NCBI RefSeq assembly: GCF_002022275.1
Contig: NZ_MSDF01000009.1
Span: 56,189 to 120,188, forward strand
DNA: 64,000 bases
Direction: 5' to 3'
Source: Pseudomonas fluorescens
GTDB lineage: Bacteria > Pseudomonadota > Gammaproteobacteria > Pseudomonadales > Pseudomonadaceae
Shown: positions 43,375 through 52,574 of the stretch, piece after piece
Numbering within the stretch: position 1 is the stretch's first letter
Layout of the letters: each line of letters opens with the position of its first letter
The notes under the pieces: model-generated
Told to the model about the DNA's origin: nothing
What the model saw: the letters and a program-made list of their open reading frames with translations, nothing else
Database searches by the model: none
Translations under genes and position numbers: made by a program

Positions 43375-43582
43375 AGATAGGTAGTGCCGGCCATGGGCGA
43401 CGCCTGTGCGCCCAAGGCGCCGTCTCAGGCAGGCGGATACACATCCGCCTGCTTTCAGCCATCTCCCCGCTCAAGTTCGTTCCCAAACCCGCCGATGCCC
43501 TAATGTTCCTTTGACTGCCATCACCAGATTGCCAATACTCATGGCATATTGAGGCTACCCGCACGGAACAAGGAATGACCCT

Positions 43583-45634
43583 TTGAAGCTGGAACTCAAA
43601 AACAGCTTGTCGGTGAAGTTGTTACGGGTTGTGCTGCTGTCGGCATTGATCGTGGGCGTGGCGTTAAGCGCGGCGCAGATCGTCTTCGATGCCTACAAGA
43701 CGCGACAAGCCGTGGCGGGCGATGCCCAGCGTATTCTCGACATGTTCCGCGACCCCTCGACCCAGGCCGTCTATAGCCTGGACCGCGAGATGGGGATGCA
43801 GGTGATCGAAGGCCTGTTCCAGGACGACGCCGTGCGCATGGCCTCCATCGGCCATCCCAACGAAACCATGCTGGCGGAAAAAAGCCGCGCACTGCAGCAA
43901 TCCCCCAGCCGCTGGCTGACCGACATAATTCTTGGCCAGGAACGCACCTTCACCACGGCATTGGTCGGCAAAGGCCCCTACAGCGAATATTACGGCGACC
44001 TCAGCATCACGCTCGACACGGCCAACTACGGCAAGGGTTTTTTGGTCAGCTCGGTCATCATTTTCATTTCCGGGGTGCTGCGCGCCCTGGCCATGGGCCT
44101 GGTGCTGTACCTGGTGTATCACTGGCTGCTGACCAAACCGCTGTCGCGGATTATCGAGCACCTGACCTCGATCAACCCGGACCGGCCCAGCGAACACAAA
44201 ATACCCCAGCTTAAAGGCCATGAACGCAACGAACTGGGGCTGTGGATCAACACCGCCAACCAGTTACTGGAATCTATCGAGCGCAATACCCACCTGCGCC
44301 ACGAGGCTGAATCCAGCCTGCTGCGCATGGCGCAGTACGATTTTCTCACCGGCCTGCCCAACCGCCAGAAACTGCAGGAGCAACTGGACAAGATCCTGAT
44401 CGACGCCGGCCGACGCCAGCGCCGTGTGGCGGTGTTGTGCGTGGGCCTGGATGACTTCAAAAGTGTCAACGAACAGTTCACCTACCAGGCTGGCGACAAA
44501 TTATTGCTGGCCCTGGCCGACCGCCTGCGTGCCCACAGCGGCCGCCTCGGCGCCCTCGCCCGCTTGGGCGGCGACCAGTTTGCGCTGGTGCAGGCCGATA
44601 TCGACCAGCCTTACGAAGCCGCCGAGCTGGCGCAAAGCATTCTGGATGACCTGGAAGGTGAGTTCGCCCTCGAACACGAGCAGATTCGCCTGCGCGCCAC
44701 CATCGGCATCACCCTGTTTCCGGAAGACGGCGACAGCACCGAGAAGCTGCTGCAAAAAGCCGAACAGACCATGACCCTGGCCAAGAGCCGCTCACGCAAC
44801 CGTTATCAGTTTTATATCGCCAGCGTCGACAGCGAAATGCGCCGGCGCCGCGAGCTGGAAAAAGACCTGCGCGATGCCCTCAGCCGTGAGCAATTCCACC
44901 TGGTTTACCAGCCGCAGATCAGCTACCGCGACCATCGCGTGGTGGGCGTGGAAGCGCTGATCCGCTGGCAACACCCGGAACACGGCCTGGTACCGCCGGA
45001 CCTGTTCATCCCGCTGGCGGAACAGAACGGCACGATTATCCCGATTGGCGAATGGGTACTGGACCAGGCGTGCCGGCAATTGCGCGACTGGCATGACCTG
45101 GGGTTCACAGACCTGCGCATGGCGGTCAACCTGTCCACTGTGCAATTGCACCACACCGAGCTGCCAAGGGTGGTCAACAACCTGATGCAGATCTACCGCC
45201 TGCCGCCGCGCAGCCTCGAGCTGGAAGTCACCGAGACCGGCCTGATGGAAGACATCAGCACCGCCGCCCAGCATTTGCTCAGCCTGCGGCGTTCCGGAGC
45301 GTTGATTGCGATTGACGACTTCGGCACCGGCTATTCGTCCTTGAGCTACCTGAAAAGCCTGCCGCTGGACAAAATCAAAATCGACAAGAGTTTCGTGCAG
45401 GACCTGCTCGATGACGACGACGACGCGACAATCGTGCGCGCCATCATCCAGTTGGGCAAAAGCCTGGGCATGCAGGTAATTGCCGAAGGCGTGGAAACCG
45501 CCGAGCAAGAGGCCTACATCATTTCCGAGGGCTGCCACGAGGGCCAGGGTTATCACTACAGCAAACCGCTGCAAGCCCGCGAGTTGGCGGCTTATTTGAA
45601 ACAGGCCGAGCGCAACAACGCGGCGATTCTCTGA
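43583..45634 (+). CDS. bifA: c-di-GMP phosphodiesterase BifA (degenerate GGDEF + EAL)
   Basis: A 683-residue inner-membrane protein. Two membrane segments (about 13-35 and 152-180) flank a periplasmic sensor domain; a HAMP-like linker, GGDEF domain (about 255-405) and EAL domain (about 420-670) follow. The GGDEF signature reads RLGGDQF, so cyclase activity should be lost, while the EAL domain keeps EALIRW, NLS and DDFGTGYSSL plus EGVET: an active phosphodiesterase. GGDQF plus the sodB neighbourhood match P. aeruginosa BifA, which lowers c-di-GMP and controls biofilm and swarming. Starts at TTG 43583 or nearby after AAGGAATGACC; the exact codon is uncertain. Confidence 0.93.
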   Translation: MKLELKNSLSVKLLRVVLLSALIVGVALSAAQIVFDAYKTRQAVAGDAQRILDMFRDPSTQAVYSLDREMGMQVIEGLFQDDAVRMASIGHPNETMLAEKSRALQQSPSRWLTDIILGQERTFTTALVGKGPYSEYYGDLSITLDTANYGKGFLVSSVIIFISGVLRALAMGLVLYLVYHWLLTKPLSRIIEHLTSINPDRPSEHKIPQLKGHERNELGLWINTANQLLESIERNTHLRHEAESSLLRMAQYDFLTGLPNRQKLQEQLDKILIDAGRRQRRVAVLCVGLDDFKSVNEQFTYQAGDKLLLALADRLRAHSGRLGALARLGGDQFALVQADIDQPYEAAELAQSILDDLEGEFALEHEQIRLRATIGITLFPEDGDSTEKLLQKAEQTMTLAKSRSRNRYQFYIASVDSEMRRRRELEKDLRDALSREQFHLVYQPQISYRDHRVVGVEALIRWQHPEHGLVPPDLFIPLAEQNGTIIPIGEWVLDQACRQLRDWHDLGFTDLRMAVNLSTVQLHHTELPRVVNNLMQIYRLPPRSLELEVTETGLMEDISTAAQHLLSLRRSGALIAIDDFGTGYSSLSYLKSLPLDKIKIDKSFVQDLLDDDDDATIVRAIIQLGKSLGMQVIAEGVETAEQEAYIISEGCHEGQGYHYSKPLQARELAAYLKQAERNNAAIL

Positions 45635-45682
45635 ACCGACAAATCGATACTAAATATTTCCCTCGTATAAACCTTTACACAA

Positions 45683-45701
45683 AATGCAAATCTTTCGCAT
45701 T
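45683..45701 (+). promoter_or_regulatory. Weak Fur-box-like palindrome before icmP
   Basis: AATGC and GCATT arms flank an A/T-rich centre in a 19-bp stretch, 60 bp before the icmP start. The agreement with the Fur consensus is partial. Imelysin-type genes are often iron regulated, which makes it worth noting. Confidence 0.3.
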
Positions 45702-45761
45702 ATGTCGCAGTTTTTGCGCTCCCCCGCGCGCCCCATCAACAACCGAAGCAGGATGTTCGCC

Positions 45762-47105
45762 ATGATTCGTATGCCCCTGGCCACCGCCAGTCTGCTGGCC
45801 ATTGCCATTTCTCTCGCCGGTTGCGGCGAAGGTAAAGACAAGGCCGCCGCGCCTCAAGCGCCGACCCCGGCTGCCAGCACCACCGCTCCAGCGGCTGCCA
45901 CCCCGGCAGGCCAGGTCGACGAAGCGGCCGCCAAAGCCGTGGTCGCGCATTACGCTGACATGGTGTTCGCGGTGTACAGCGATGCCGAATCCACTGCAAA
46001 AACCCTGCAAACCGCGATCGACACGTTCCTCGCCAACCCGAGCGACGACACCCTGAAAGCGGCCCGCACTGCCTGGATCGCCGCACGCGTTCCGTACCTG
46101 CAGAGCGAAGTGTTCCGCTTCGGCAACACCATCATCGACGACTGGGAAGGTCAGGTGAACGCCTGGCCCCTGGACGAAGGCCTGATCGACTACACCGACA
46201 AATCCTACGAGCACGCCCTGGGTAACCCGGGCGCCAACGCAAACATCATCGCCAACACCGAGATCCAGGTCGGCGAAGACAAGGTCGACGTCAAGGAAAT
46301 CACCCCGGAAAAACTCGCCAGCCTCAATGAGCTGGGCGGTTCCGAAGCCAACGTGGCTACCGGCTACCACGCCATCGAATTCCTGCTCTGGGGCCAGGAC
46401 CTCAACGGTACCGGCCCAGGCGCGGGCAACCGCCCGGCTTCAGACTACATGACCGGCGACGGTGCCACCGGCGGCCACAACGAGCGCCGCCGCACGTACC
46501 TGCGTGCCGTGACCCAACTGCTGGTCAGCGACCTGGAAGAAATGGTCGGCAACTGGAAGCCCAACGTCGACGACAACTACCGCGCCACCCTGGAGGCAGA
46601 ACCTGCCACCGACGGCCTGCGCAAAATGTTGTTCGGCATGGGCAGCCTGTCCCTCGGCGAACTGGCCGGTGAGCGCATGAAGGTGTCCCTGGAAGCCAAC
46701 TCGCCGGAAGACGAGCAGGACTGCTTCAGCGACAACACCCACAACTCGCACTTCTACGATGCCAAAGGCATTCGTAACGTTTACCTGGGCGAGTACACCC
46801 GGGTTGATGGCAACAAAATGACGGGGCCGAGCTTGTCGTCGCTGGTGGCCAAGGCCGATCCGGCGGCTGATACCGCGTTGAAAGCTGATTTGGCGGCGAC
46901 CGAAGCGAAGATTCAGGTCATGGTGGATCATGCCAACAAGGGTGAGCATTACGACCAGTTGATCGCGGCCGGTAACGACGCAGGCAACCAGATCGTGCGC
47001 GATGCCATCGCCGCGCTGGTCAAGCAGACCGGTTCGATCGAGGCAGCTGCAGGCAAGCTGGGCATCAGCGACCTGAACCCGGATAGCGCTGATCACGAAT
47101 TCTGA
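45762..47105 (+). CDS. icmP: Imelysin-family lipoprotein (IcmP-like peptidase)
   Basis: A 447-residue predicted lipoprotein. The leader ends in the lipobox LAGC (MIRMPLATASLLAIAISLAGC), followed by an Ala/Pro-rich linker and two imelysin repeats. The family GxHxxE signature is in GYHAIEFLLWG near residue 206. IcmP of P. aeruginosa is an insulin-cleaving metalloproteinase-like protein and relatives (IrpA, EfeO) act in iron uptake. ATG 45762 is chosen because AGGA lies 8 nt before it and the lipobox then falls at the normal distance. Confidence 0.9.
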   Translation: MIRMPLATASLLAIAISLAGCGEGKDKAAAPQAPTPAASTTAPAAATPAGQVDEAAAKAVVAHYADMVFAVYSDAESTAKTLQTAIDTFLANPSDDTLKAARTAWIAARVPYLQSEVFRFGNTIIDDWEGQVNAWPLDEGLIDYTDKSYEHALGNPGANANIIANTEIQVGEDKVDVKEITPEKLASLNELGGSEANVATGYHAIEFLLWGQDLNGTGPGAGNRPASDYMTGDGATGGHNERRRTYLRAVTQLLVSDLEEMVGNWKPNVDDNYRATLEAEPATDGLRKMLFGMGSLSLGELAGERMKVSLEANSPEDEQDCFSDNTHNSHFYDAKGIRNVYLGEYTRVDGNKMTGPSLSSLVAKADPAADTALKADLAATEAKIQVMVDHANKGEHYDQLIAAGNDAGNQIVRDAIAALVKQTGSIEAAAGKLGISDLNPDSADHEF

Positions 47106-47120
47106 TCCGTGCCGCGTTGA

Positions 47121-47148
47121 AAAAGGCGACCTTCGGGTCGCCTTTTTT
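47121..47148 (+). terminator. Rho-independent terminator after icmP
   Basis: AAGGCGACC and GGTCGCCTT pair around TTCG, followed by a T-run. Confidence 0.95.
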
Positions 47149-47189
47149 ATGCCTGCCTTCGAGGTCAGATCAGACACTGGAGACCCCCT

Positions 47190-47277
47190 GTGGGAGCGGG
47201 CTTGCTCGCGAATGCCGTGGATCAGTCGAAGCATTTGGCGACTGACACTGCGCATTCGCGAGCAAGCCCGCTCCCAC
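47190..47277. repeat. REP doublet, GTGGGAGCGGGCTTGCTCGCG family
   Basis: Inverted pair, same subfamily as at 23403, between icmP and trkH. Confidence 0.92.
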
Positions 47278-47367
47278 CTTTGATCGATGTCGCTCCCACC
47301 CCCTCGGTTTACATGCCCCGCACCGCAGGTAGAATGGCGCCTCTGCCCTATTACCCGAGCACATTTC

Positions 47368-48822
47368 ATGGCGTTGCCGACCCTGCGCATCATCGGTTTC
47401 ATCATCGGCATCTTCCTGATCACCCTGGCCATCGCCATGGTCGTGCCCATGGCCACCCTGGTGATCTTCGAACGCACCAGCGACCTGCCGTCGTTCCTGT
47501 GGGCCAGCATGATCACCTTTCTCGCCGGCCTGGCCCTGGTCATCCCCGGCCGCCCCGAACACGTGCACCTGCGCCCACGGGACATGTACCTTCTTACCGT
47601 CACCAGCTGGGTGGTGGTGTGCATCTTCGCCGCCCTGCCCTTTTTGCTGACCCAGCACATCAGCTACACCGACTCGTTTTTCGAAAGCATGTCCGGCATC
47701 ACTGCCACCGGTTCCACGGTGTTGAGCGGCCTGGACAGCATGTCCCCGGGCATTCTGATGTGGCGCTCGCTGTTGCACTGGCTCGGCGGCATCGGCTTTA
47801 TCGGCATGGCGGTGGCGATCCTGCCGCTGCTGCGCATCGGCGGCATGCGCCTGTTCCAGACCGAATCCTCGGACCGCTCGGAAAAGGTCATGCCCCGTTC
47901 GCACATGGTGGCGCGCCTGATTGTGGCGGCGTATGTGGGCATCACCATCCTCGGCAGCCTCGCGTTCTGGTGGGCCGGGATGGGCTTGTTCGATGCGATC
48001 AACCACGCGATGTCGGCAATTTCCACCGGTGGTTTTTCCACTTCCGATGAATCCCTGGCCCATTGGAAACAACCGGCGGTGCACTGGGTGGCGGTGGTGG
48101 TGATGATTCTCGGCAGCCTGCCGTTCACCCTGTACGTGGCCACGTTGCGCGGCAACCGTCGGGCGTTGATCAAGGATCAGCAGGTGCAAGGCTTGCTCGG
48201 TTTGTTGGTGGTGACCTGGCTGGTACTCGGCACCTGGTACTGGTGGACCACCAATCTGCATTGGCTGGATGCCCTGCGTCATGTGGCACTGAACGTCACC
48301 TCGGTGGTGACGACGACCGGTTTTGCACTGGGGGACTACAGTCTGTGGGGCAATTTCTCACTGATGCTGTTTTTCTACCTGGGCTTTATCGGCGGCTGTT
48401 CGGGTTCGACCGCCGGCGGAATCAAGATCTTCCGTTTCCAGGTTGCCTATATCCTGCTCAAGGCCAACTTGAACCAACTGATTCACCCGCGCGCGGTAAT
48501 CAAGCAGAAGTACAACGGCCACCGCCTCGACGAAGAAATCGTACGCTCGATTCTGACCTTCTCGTTTTTCTTCGCCATCACCATCTGCGCCATCGCCCTG
48601 GCCTTGTCGTTGCTGGGGCTGGACTGGATGACCGCGTTGACCGGCGCCGCCAGCACCGTGTCCGGCGTGGGCCCGGGCCTGGGCGAAACCATCGGCCCGG
48701 CGGGCAACTTCGCCAGCCTGCCGGATGCCGCCAAGTGGATCTTGTCGTTTGGCATGCTGCTGGGCCGGCTCGAGATTATTACGGTGTTTGTGCTGTGCAT
48801 TCCGGCGTTTTGGCGTCACTGA
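47368..48822 (+). CDS. Potassium uptake protein TrkH
   Basis: A 484-residue membrane protein of the TrkH/KtrB superfamily, forming the K+ channel of the Trk system with cytoplasmic TrkA. Selectivity-filter glycines are visible in FESMSGITATGSTVL near 107, AMSAISTGGFST near 216, TSVVTTTGFALGD near 313 and GAASTVSGVGPGLGETIGP near 430. ATG 47368 starts the first helix directly (MALPTLRIIGFIIGIFLITL). Its last 44 bp overlap the convergent AraC gene. Confidence 0.94.
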   Translation: MALPTLRIIGFIIGIFLITLAIAMVVPMATLVIFERTSDLPSFLWASMITFLAGLALVIPGRPEHVHLRPRDMYLLTVTSWVVVCIFAALPFLLTQHISYTDSFFESMSGITATGSTVLSGLDSMSPGILMWRSLLHWLGGIGFIGMAVAILPLLRIGGMRLFQTESSDRSEKVMPRSHMVARLIVAAYVGITILGSLAFWWAGMGLFDAINHAMSAISTGGFSTSDESLAHWKQPAVHWVAVVVMILGSLPFTLYVATLRGNRRALIKDQQVQGLLGLLVVTWLVLGTWYWWTTNLHWLDALRHVALNVTSVVTTTGFALGDYSLWGNFSLMLFFYLGFIGGCSGSTAGGIKIFRFQVAYILLKANLNQLIHPRAVIKQKYNGHRLDEEIVRSILTFSFFFAITICAIALALSLLGLDWMTALTGAASTVSGVGPGLGETIGPAGNFASLPDAAKWILSFGMLLGRLEIITVFVLCIPAFWRH

Positions 48823-49837
48823 TCGACGGCGCTTCCAGTAACCGCGTCCGGTACTCGCCGGGCGTGGCATCGAACCAGCGGCGGAACGCGCGGAAGAAGT
48901 TGCTCGGGTCTGCAAAACCCAACAGGTAGGCGATTTCCAGCAAGGTCATGCTTGGCTGCGCCAGGTATTGCTCGGCCAGCTCACGGCGGGTGTCGTCGAG
49001 CAACGTTTGAAAACTGGTGCCTTCCTCCTGTAAACGCCGCTGCAAGGTGCGCTGAGACAAGTGCAGGGTCTGTGCCACCACTTCGCGCTTGGGTTCGCCC
49101 TGGGGCAACAGACGACACAACACCTGGCGCGCCTTGTGCGTCACACGACTTTCGGAAAACCGCGCCAGGTATTCACCGGCAAACCGATCATGCAGCAGCG
49201 CCATGGCCTCGTTGGCGGTGGGCAGCGGCGCGTCCATGTCGGCCTGTTCGAAAATCAGCGCGTCATAGGGCGCGTTGAACTCCAGCGGTGCATGGAACGC
49301 CTGTTTATAGGGTGCAAGGTCCGCCGGCTGGTCGCCTTGCAGCACGACCTTGCGCGGCTGCAACGTGCGTCCGGTCAGCCAGCCACATAATGCCAAGGCA
49401 CTCGCCAGCGAGGCTTCAGCGCTTTGCCGGGTGGGTGGCAGGTGGTCGCCATGCACCGTAAGAATCAGCGCATAGCCTTCGGGTAATAATCGGAAACTCA
49501 GGTCGGCGCTTTCGGCAATGATTCGCTGGTAGCGCACCAGCCGCATAAACCCCTCGGCCAGCGTGTTGCTGGACATCAATGCATAACCGGCCACATGAAA
49601 GGAGGCGGGGCGCACCACCTTGCCCATGTTCAGGCCGATCGCCGGGTTGCCCGACAGCTCGACCGCCCGCTGCCACAGCCGAGTCATGGAGTCTTGTGGA
49701 AAGCGTGCGTCAGGATCACTCAAAGCGGCGTAATCCAGGCCCAGTTGCTTGAACAGGGCACGGCAGTCCAGGCCGTCCATTTCCAACGCCTTGACGATGC
49801 CCATCGCCCAGCTTGCAGAAGTTGTTCGTTCGCTCAT
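48779..49837 (-). CDS. AraC-family transcriptional regulator (OruR/ArgR-like architecture)
   Basis: A 352-residue regulator. The N-terminal half (about 20-210) is an AraC arabinose-binding-like ligand domain of the PF12625 type (GLNMGKVVRPASFHVAGYALMSS), and the C-terminal double helix-turn-helix is at about 240-335 (LHLSQRTLQRRLQEEGTSFQ; LGFADPSNFFRAFRRW). Regulators of this type control quorum-like lipid or amino-acid catabolism genes in pseudomonads. The gene converges with trkH and the coding regions overlap by 44 bp. Its target is not evident; no catabolic operon is adjacent. Confidence 0.9.
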   Translation of the reverse strand: MSERTTSASWAMGIVKALEMDGLDCRALFKQLGLDYAALSDPDARFPQDSMTRLWQRAVELSGNPAIGLNMGKVVRPASFHVAGYALMSSNTLAEGFMRLVRYQRIIAESADLSFRLLPEGYALILTVHGDHLPPTRQSAEASLASALALCGWLTGRTLQPRKVVLQGDQPADLAPYKQAFHAPLEFNAPYDALIFEQADMDAPLPTANEAMALLHDRFAGEYLARFSESRVTHKARQVLCRLLPQGEPKREVVAQTLHLSQRTLQRRLQEEGTSFQTLLDDTRRELAEQYLAQPSMTLLEIAYLLGFADPSNFFRAFRRWFDATPGEYRTRLLEAPSISDAKTPECTAQTP

Positions 49838-49997
49838 GGCGTCTTCTTAAAAAAGCAGGCTCACACGGCAGCCAGGAAGCCAAGGATACTAAAGTGGCAT
49901 CTATTGTCACTGGCTGTTACCACTGATCACTCTAGACTCAAATAAGCTCCCCGCCGAACATCTGTTGGGCGGCACACTGATCAAAGGGTTGGCCACT

Positions 49998-50309
49998 GTG
50001 GAAAACGTCAAACAATTCAACAGCTTCGCCGAGTTTTACCCGTATTACCTGAGTGAACACGCCGACAGCACCTGCCGGCGCCTGCACTTTATTGGCACCA
50101 CGCTGGTGATCGGCATTTTGGCGTATGCCATCGGCCGAGGCTCGTTGGCACTGCTGATTGCGGTGCCGATTGCCGGTTATGGCTTTGCCTGGGTTGGCCA
50201 CTTCTTCTTCGAAAAGAACCGCCCAGCCACGTTTCAACACCCGTTCTACAGCTTGCTGGGAGATTTTGTGATGTACCGCGACATGATTTTGGGCAAGGTG
50301 CCGTTCTGA
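49998..50309 (+). CDS. DUF962 / Mpo1-like small membrane protein
   Basis: A 103-residue protein of the DUF962 family, related to yeast Mpo1 (a 2-hydroxy fatty acid dioxygenase). Conserved elements: YYLSEHADSTCRRLHFIGTT near residue 15 (the first HxxxxxxRxxH cluster), hydrophobic spans LVIGILAYAIG and LALLIAVPIAGYGFAWVGHFFFEKNRPATFQHP, where the GHFFFEKNRPATF motif holds the second His group. It starts at GTG 49998 (VENVKQFNSF); upstream in-frame starts lack a site. Lipid hydroxyl-acid oxidation is a family-based guess. Confidence 0.82.
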   Translation: MENVKQFNSFAEFYPYYLSEHADSTCRRLHFIGTTLVIGILAYAIGRGSLALLIAVPIAGYGFAWVGHFFFEKNRPATFQHPFYSLLGDFVMYRDMILGKVPF

Positions 50310-50360
50310 GGTGTGACCTCTTGTCACTTGCGTTCAATCGATGAAAGTTCGTACATCCGC

Positions 50361-50382
50361 TGACATTAAAATCTTTTTGTCA
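50361..50382 (+). promoter_or_regulatory. Inverted repeat upstream of the small-gene pair
   Basis: TGACA and TGTCA arms flank TTAAAATCTTTT, 85 bp before a small ORF. It might be an operator in the promoter region of the short gene at 50467. Confidence 0.3.
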
Positions 50383-50466
50383 TTTGCAGTGCTGTATCCT
50401 GCCAAGGCTTTTTGAGAGCGCGGAATCACCTGCGATTGAAAACAGACCTTGCGAGGAGCGACGACG

Positions 50467-50595
50467 ATGCACGAGATACCTAATCTCCCCTTCCCAAGCC
50501 TGCACGAAGCTGAGCAGCAAACACCGCAGCAGGCCAGCCCACAGCAGCCTGAGGCCAAAGAAGCAAAACCAGTCGACGGCAACAGCCCGGACTGA
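50467..50595 (+). CDS. Small Pro/Gln-rich protein
   Basis: A 42-residue ORF: MHEIPNLPFPSLHEAEQQTP, then Gln/Pro/Glu/Ala-rich sequence ending GNSPD. GAGGAG stands 8 nt before the ATG. There is no hydrophobic segment. The composition is that of a disordered peptide. No relative can be named. Directly downstream is a perfect 13-bp hairpin and then another small gene. Confidence 0.6.
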   Translation: MHEIPNLPFPSLHEAEQQTPQQASPQQPEAKEAKPVDGNSPD

Positions 50596-50609
50596 CGCCG
50601 TACCAGACC

Positions 50610-50644
50610 GTGTGGAAAGCGCAGCTTTAGAGCGCTTTCCACAC
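50610..50644 (+). other. Strong hairpin between two small genes
   Basis: GTGTGGAAAGCGC and GCGCTTTCCACAC form a perfect 13-bp stem with a 9-base loop, 14 bp after the small ORF. No T-run follows, so it is not a standard terminator. It may protect or process the transcript, or mask the downstream start. Confidence 0.65.
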
Positions 50645-50668
50645 TGCCTGAATCATGAGACCTCCGTT

Positions 50669-50851
50669 ATGACCGATACCCTCCCCGATGCCCCGGACGC
50701 TGCCGTCCTCGACGCGGCCTTACAGATGATTGAAGTCTGGAACCGCCTCAGCCCCGACAAACAGGCCCTTCTGCTCAAGCGCTTTGGTACTCAGGAAAAC
50801 GCCCTGGCCGCCCTCGTCACCACGCAAATGCTGGCCCCCTCCAAGCCCTGA
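50669..50851 (+). CDS. Small helical protein of unknown function
   Basis: A 60-residue acidic-then-hydrophobic protein: MTDTLPDAPDAAVLDAALQM then EVWNRLSPDKQALLLKRFGTQENALAAL. The predicted structure is two amphipathic helices. The start at ATG 50669 is inferred; the same frame is open upstream, through the hairpin and the previous small gene, but that extension has no coding character. I cannot assign a function. Confidence 0.6.
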   Translation: MTDTLPDAPDAAVLDAALQMIEVWNRLSPDKQALLLKRFGTQENALAALVTTQMLAPSKP

Positions 50852-50955
50852 TCGCTGTTTGATCTGACGTTTTTGTGTTTTGCCGCCCTACAGAGGCCAA
50901 AGCACCGGTATCATTAGCAGCCTATCTTTACCTGCTGCGACAGTGGACCTCTCCC

Positions 50956-52152
50956 ATGCCAGATACCCAGCGCCCCATGGCGGTCACGCTGCAAGTTGTT
51001 TCCATCGTGCTGTTTACCTTTATCGGCTACCTGAACATCGGCATTCCCCTCGCCGTATTGCCGGGCTATGTCCACAGTGAACTGGGGTATGGCGCCGTCA
51101 TCGCCGGGCTGGTGATCAGCGTGCAATACCTGGCGACACTGCTGAGTCGCCCTTACGCCGGCCGCATGATCGACACGCTGGGCAGCAAGCGTGCGGTCCT
51201 GATTGGCCTGTTGGGCTGTGGCCTGAGCGGTGTGTTCATGCTGCTCGCAGCGGTGTTTTCGACCCTGCCGGCCGTCAGCCTGGCCAGCCTGTTTGTCGGC
51301 CGGCTGGTGCTCGGCAGCGCGGAGAGTCTGGTCGGTTCAGGCGCCATCGGCTGGGGCATCGGCCGGGTCGGTGGGGCGAACACTGCCAAGGTCATCTCCT
51401 GGAATGGCATCGCCAGCTACGGCGCACTGGCTGTCGGTGCGCCGCTCGGAGTGGTGTTGGTCAGCCATTTTGGCCTGTGGAGCATGGGTTTCAGCATCAT
51501 TCTTCTGGCCGTGCTGGGTTTCGCCCTTGCCTGGCGCAAAGAAGCGGCGCCCATCGTGGCCGGCGTACGCCTGCCCTTCATGAACGTGCTGGGCCGCGTG
51601 CTGCCCCACGGCTGCGCGCTGGCGCTGGGCTCGATTGGCTTTGGCACCATCGCCACCTTTATCACCCTGTATTACACCACCCAGCATTGGGATAACGCGG
51701 TGTGGGCGTTGAGCCTGTTCGGTGCCAGCTTTATCGGCGCGCGGCTGCTGTTCGGCAATTTGATCAACCGGATTGGCGGCTTTCGCGTGGCGATTGCGTG
51801 CCTGTCGGTAGAGATTTTGGGCTTGTTGCTGCTGTGGCTCGCGCCGGATGCGCAGCTGGCGTTGGCCGGTGCGGCGTTGAGCGGTTTTGGCTTTTCACTG
51901 GTGTTTCCGGCGCTCGGCGTGGAGGCGGTCAACCTGGTGCCCGCGTCCAGCCGGGGTTCGGCTGTAGGGGCTTATTCACTGTTTATCGACTTGTCGCTGG
52001 GCATCACTGGCCCGCTCGCCGGGGCGGTAGCGGCTGGCTTCGGCTTTGCATCGATCTTCCTGTTCGCCGCCCTCGCCGCGTTCGGTGGCTTGCTGCTGAG
52101 CGTGTACCTGTACCGCGAGGCGCCCAAAGCCCGCGAGGCACGCGGCGCCTAG
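50956..52152 (+). CDS. MFS transporter (YhhS/YfcJ-like)
   Basis: A 398-residue major facilitator with 12 predicted helices. The family A-motif is in the loop after helix 2: [21 protein letters not shown] near 64-84. It is close to the YhhS-type arabinose/drug efflux-like group (COG2814). The substrate is unknown. ATG 50956 ([13 protein letters not shown]) starts just before helix 1. The last 4 bp overlap the convergent arfB gene. Confidence 0.9.
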   Translation: MPDTQRPMAVTLQVVSIVLFTFIGYLNIGIPLAVLPGYVHSELGYGAVIAGLVISVQYLATLLSRPYAGRMIDTLGSKRAVLIGLLGCGLSGVFMLLAAVFSTLPAVSLASLFVGRLVLGSAESLVGSGAIGWGIGRVGGANTAKVISWNGIASYGALAVGAPLGVVLVSHFGLWSMGFSIILLAVLGFALAWRKEAAPIVAGVRLPFMNVLGRVLPHGCALALGSIGFGTIATFITLYYTTQHWDNAVWALSLFGASFIGARLLFGNLINRIGGFRVAIACLSVEILGLLLLWLAPDAQLALAGAALSGFGFSLVFPALGVEAVNLVPASSRGSAVGAYSLFIDLSLGITGPLAGAVAAGFGFASIFLFAALAAFGGLLLSVYLYREAPKAREARGA

Positions 52153-52562
52153 AAGTCGACCTTGCCGCGCCCGGCCTTGATGCTGCCGCGCTTGGTCTTG
52201 GATTCGAGACGACGCTTTTTCGAGCCTAATGTGGGCTTGGTCGGACGGCGCTTCTTTTCGACCTTGGTGGCACTGAGGATCAACTCCACCAAGCGCTCCA
52301 GCGCATCCGCGCGGTTCTGCTCCTGGGTCCGGTATTGCTGGGCCTTGAGCACCAGCACGCCTTCGCTGGTGATGCGGCTGTCGCGCAGCGCCAGCAGGCG
52401 CTCCTTGTAAAAGTCCGGCAGCGACGACCCCGGAATATCAAACCGCAGGTGCACCGCGCTCGACACCTTGTTGACGTTCTGCCCACCGGCGCCCTGGGCG
52501 CGGATGGCGGTCAGCTCGATCTCGGCATCAGGCAGGTGCACGTTGTTGGAAATAACCAGCAT
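52149..52562 (-). CDS. arfB: Alternative ribosome-rescue factor ArfB (YaeJ)
   Basis: A 137-residue peptidyl-tRNA hydrolase of the class I release factor type. The catalytic GGQ is at 26-28 ([13 protein letters not shown]), and the basic C-terminal tail ([20 protein letters not shown] onward) inserts into the mRNA channel of stalled ribosomes. It frees ribosomes stuck on nonstop mRNA. It converges with the MFS gene. Confidence 0.95.
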   Translation of the reverse strand: MLVISNNVHLPDAEIELTAIRAQGAGGQNVNKVSSAVHLRFDIPGSSLPDFYKERLLALRDSRITSEGVLVLKAQQYRTQEQNRADALERLVELILSATKVEKKRRPTKPTLGSKKRRLESKTKRGSIKAGRGKVDF

Positions 52563-52574
52563 TACTCAGAAACC

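Noticed and set aside
47900..48760. Plus-strand frame inside trkH in another register
   Set aside because: Shadow of trkH, which carries all four selectivity-filter segments.
50384..50668. A longer version of the 60-aa protein running through the hairpin
   Set aside because: The upstream residues are Arg/Ser-rich noise read out of frame with the small ORF at 50467, which has its own strong ribosome site.
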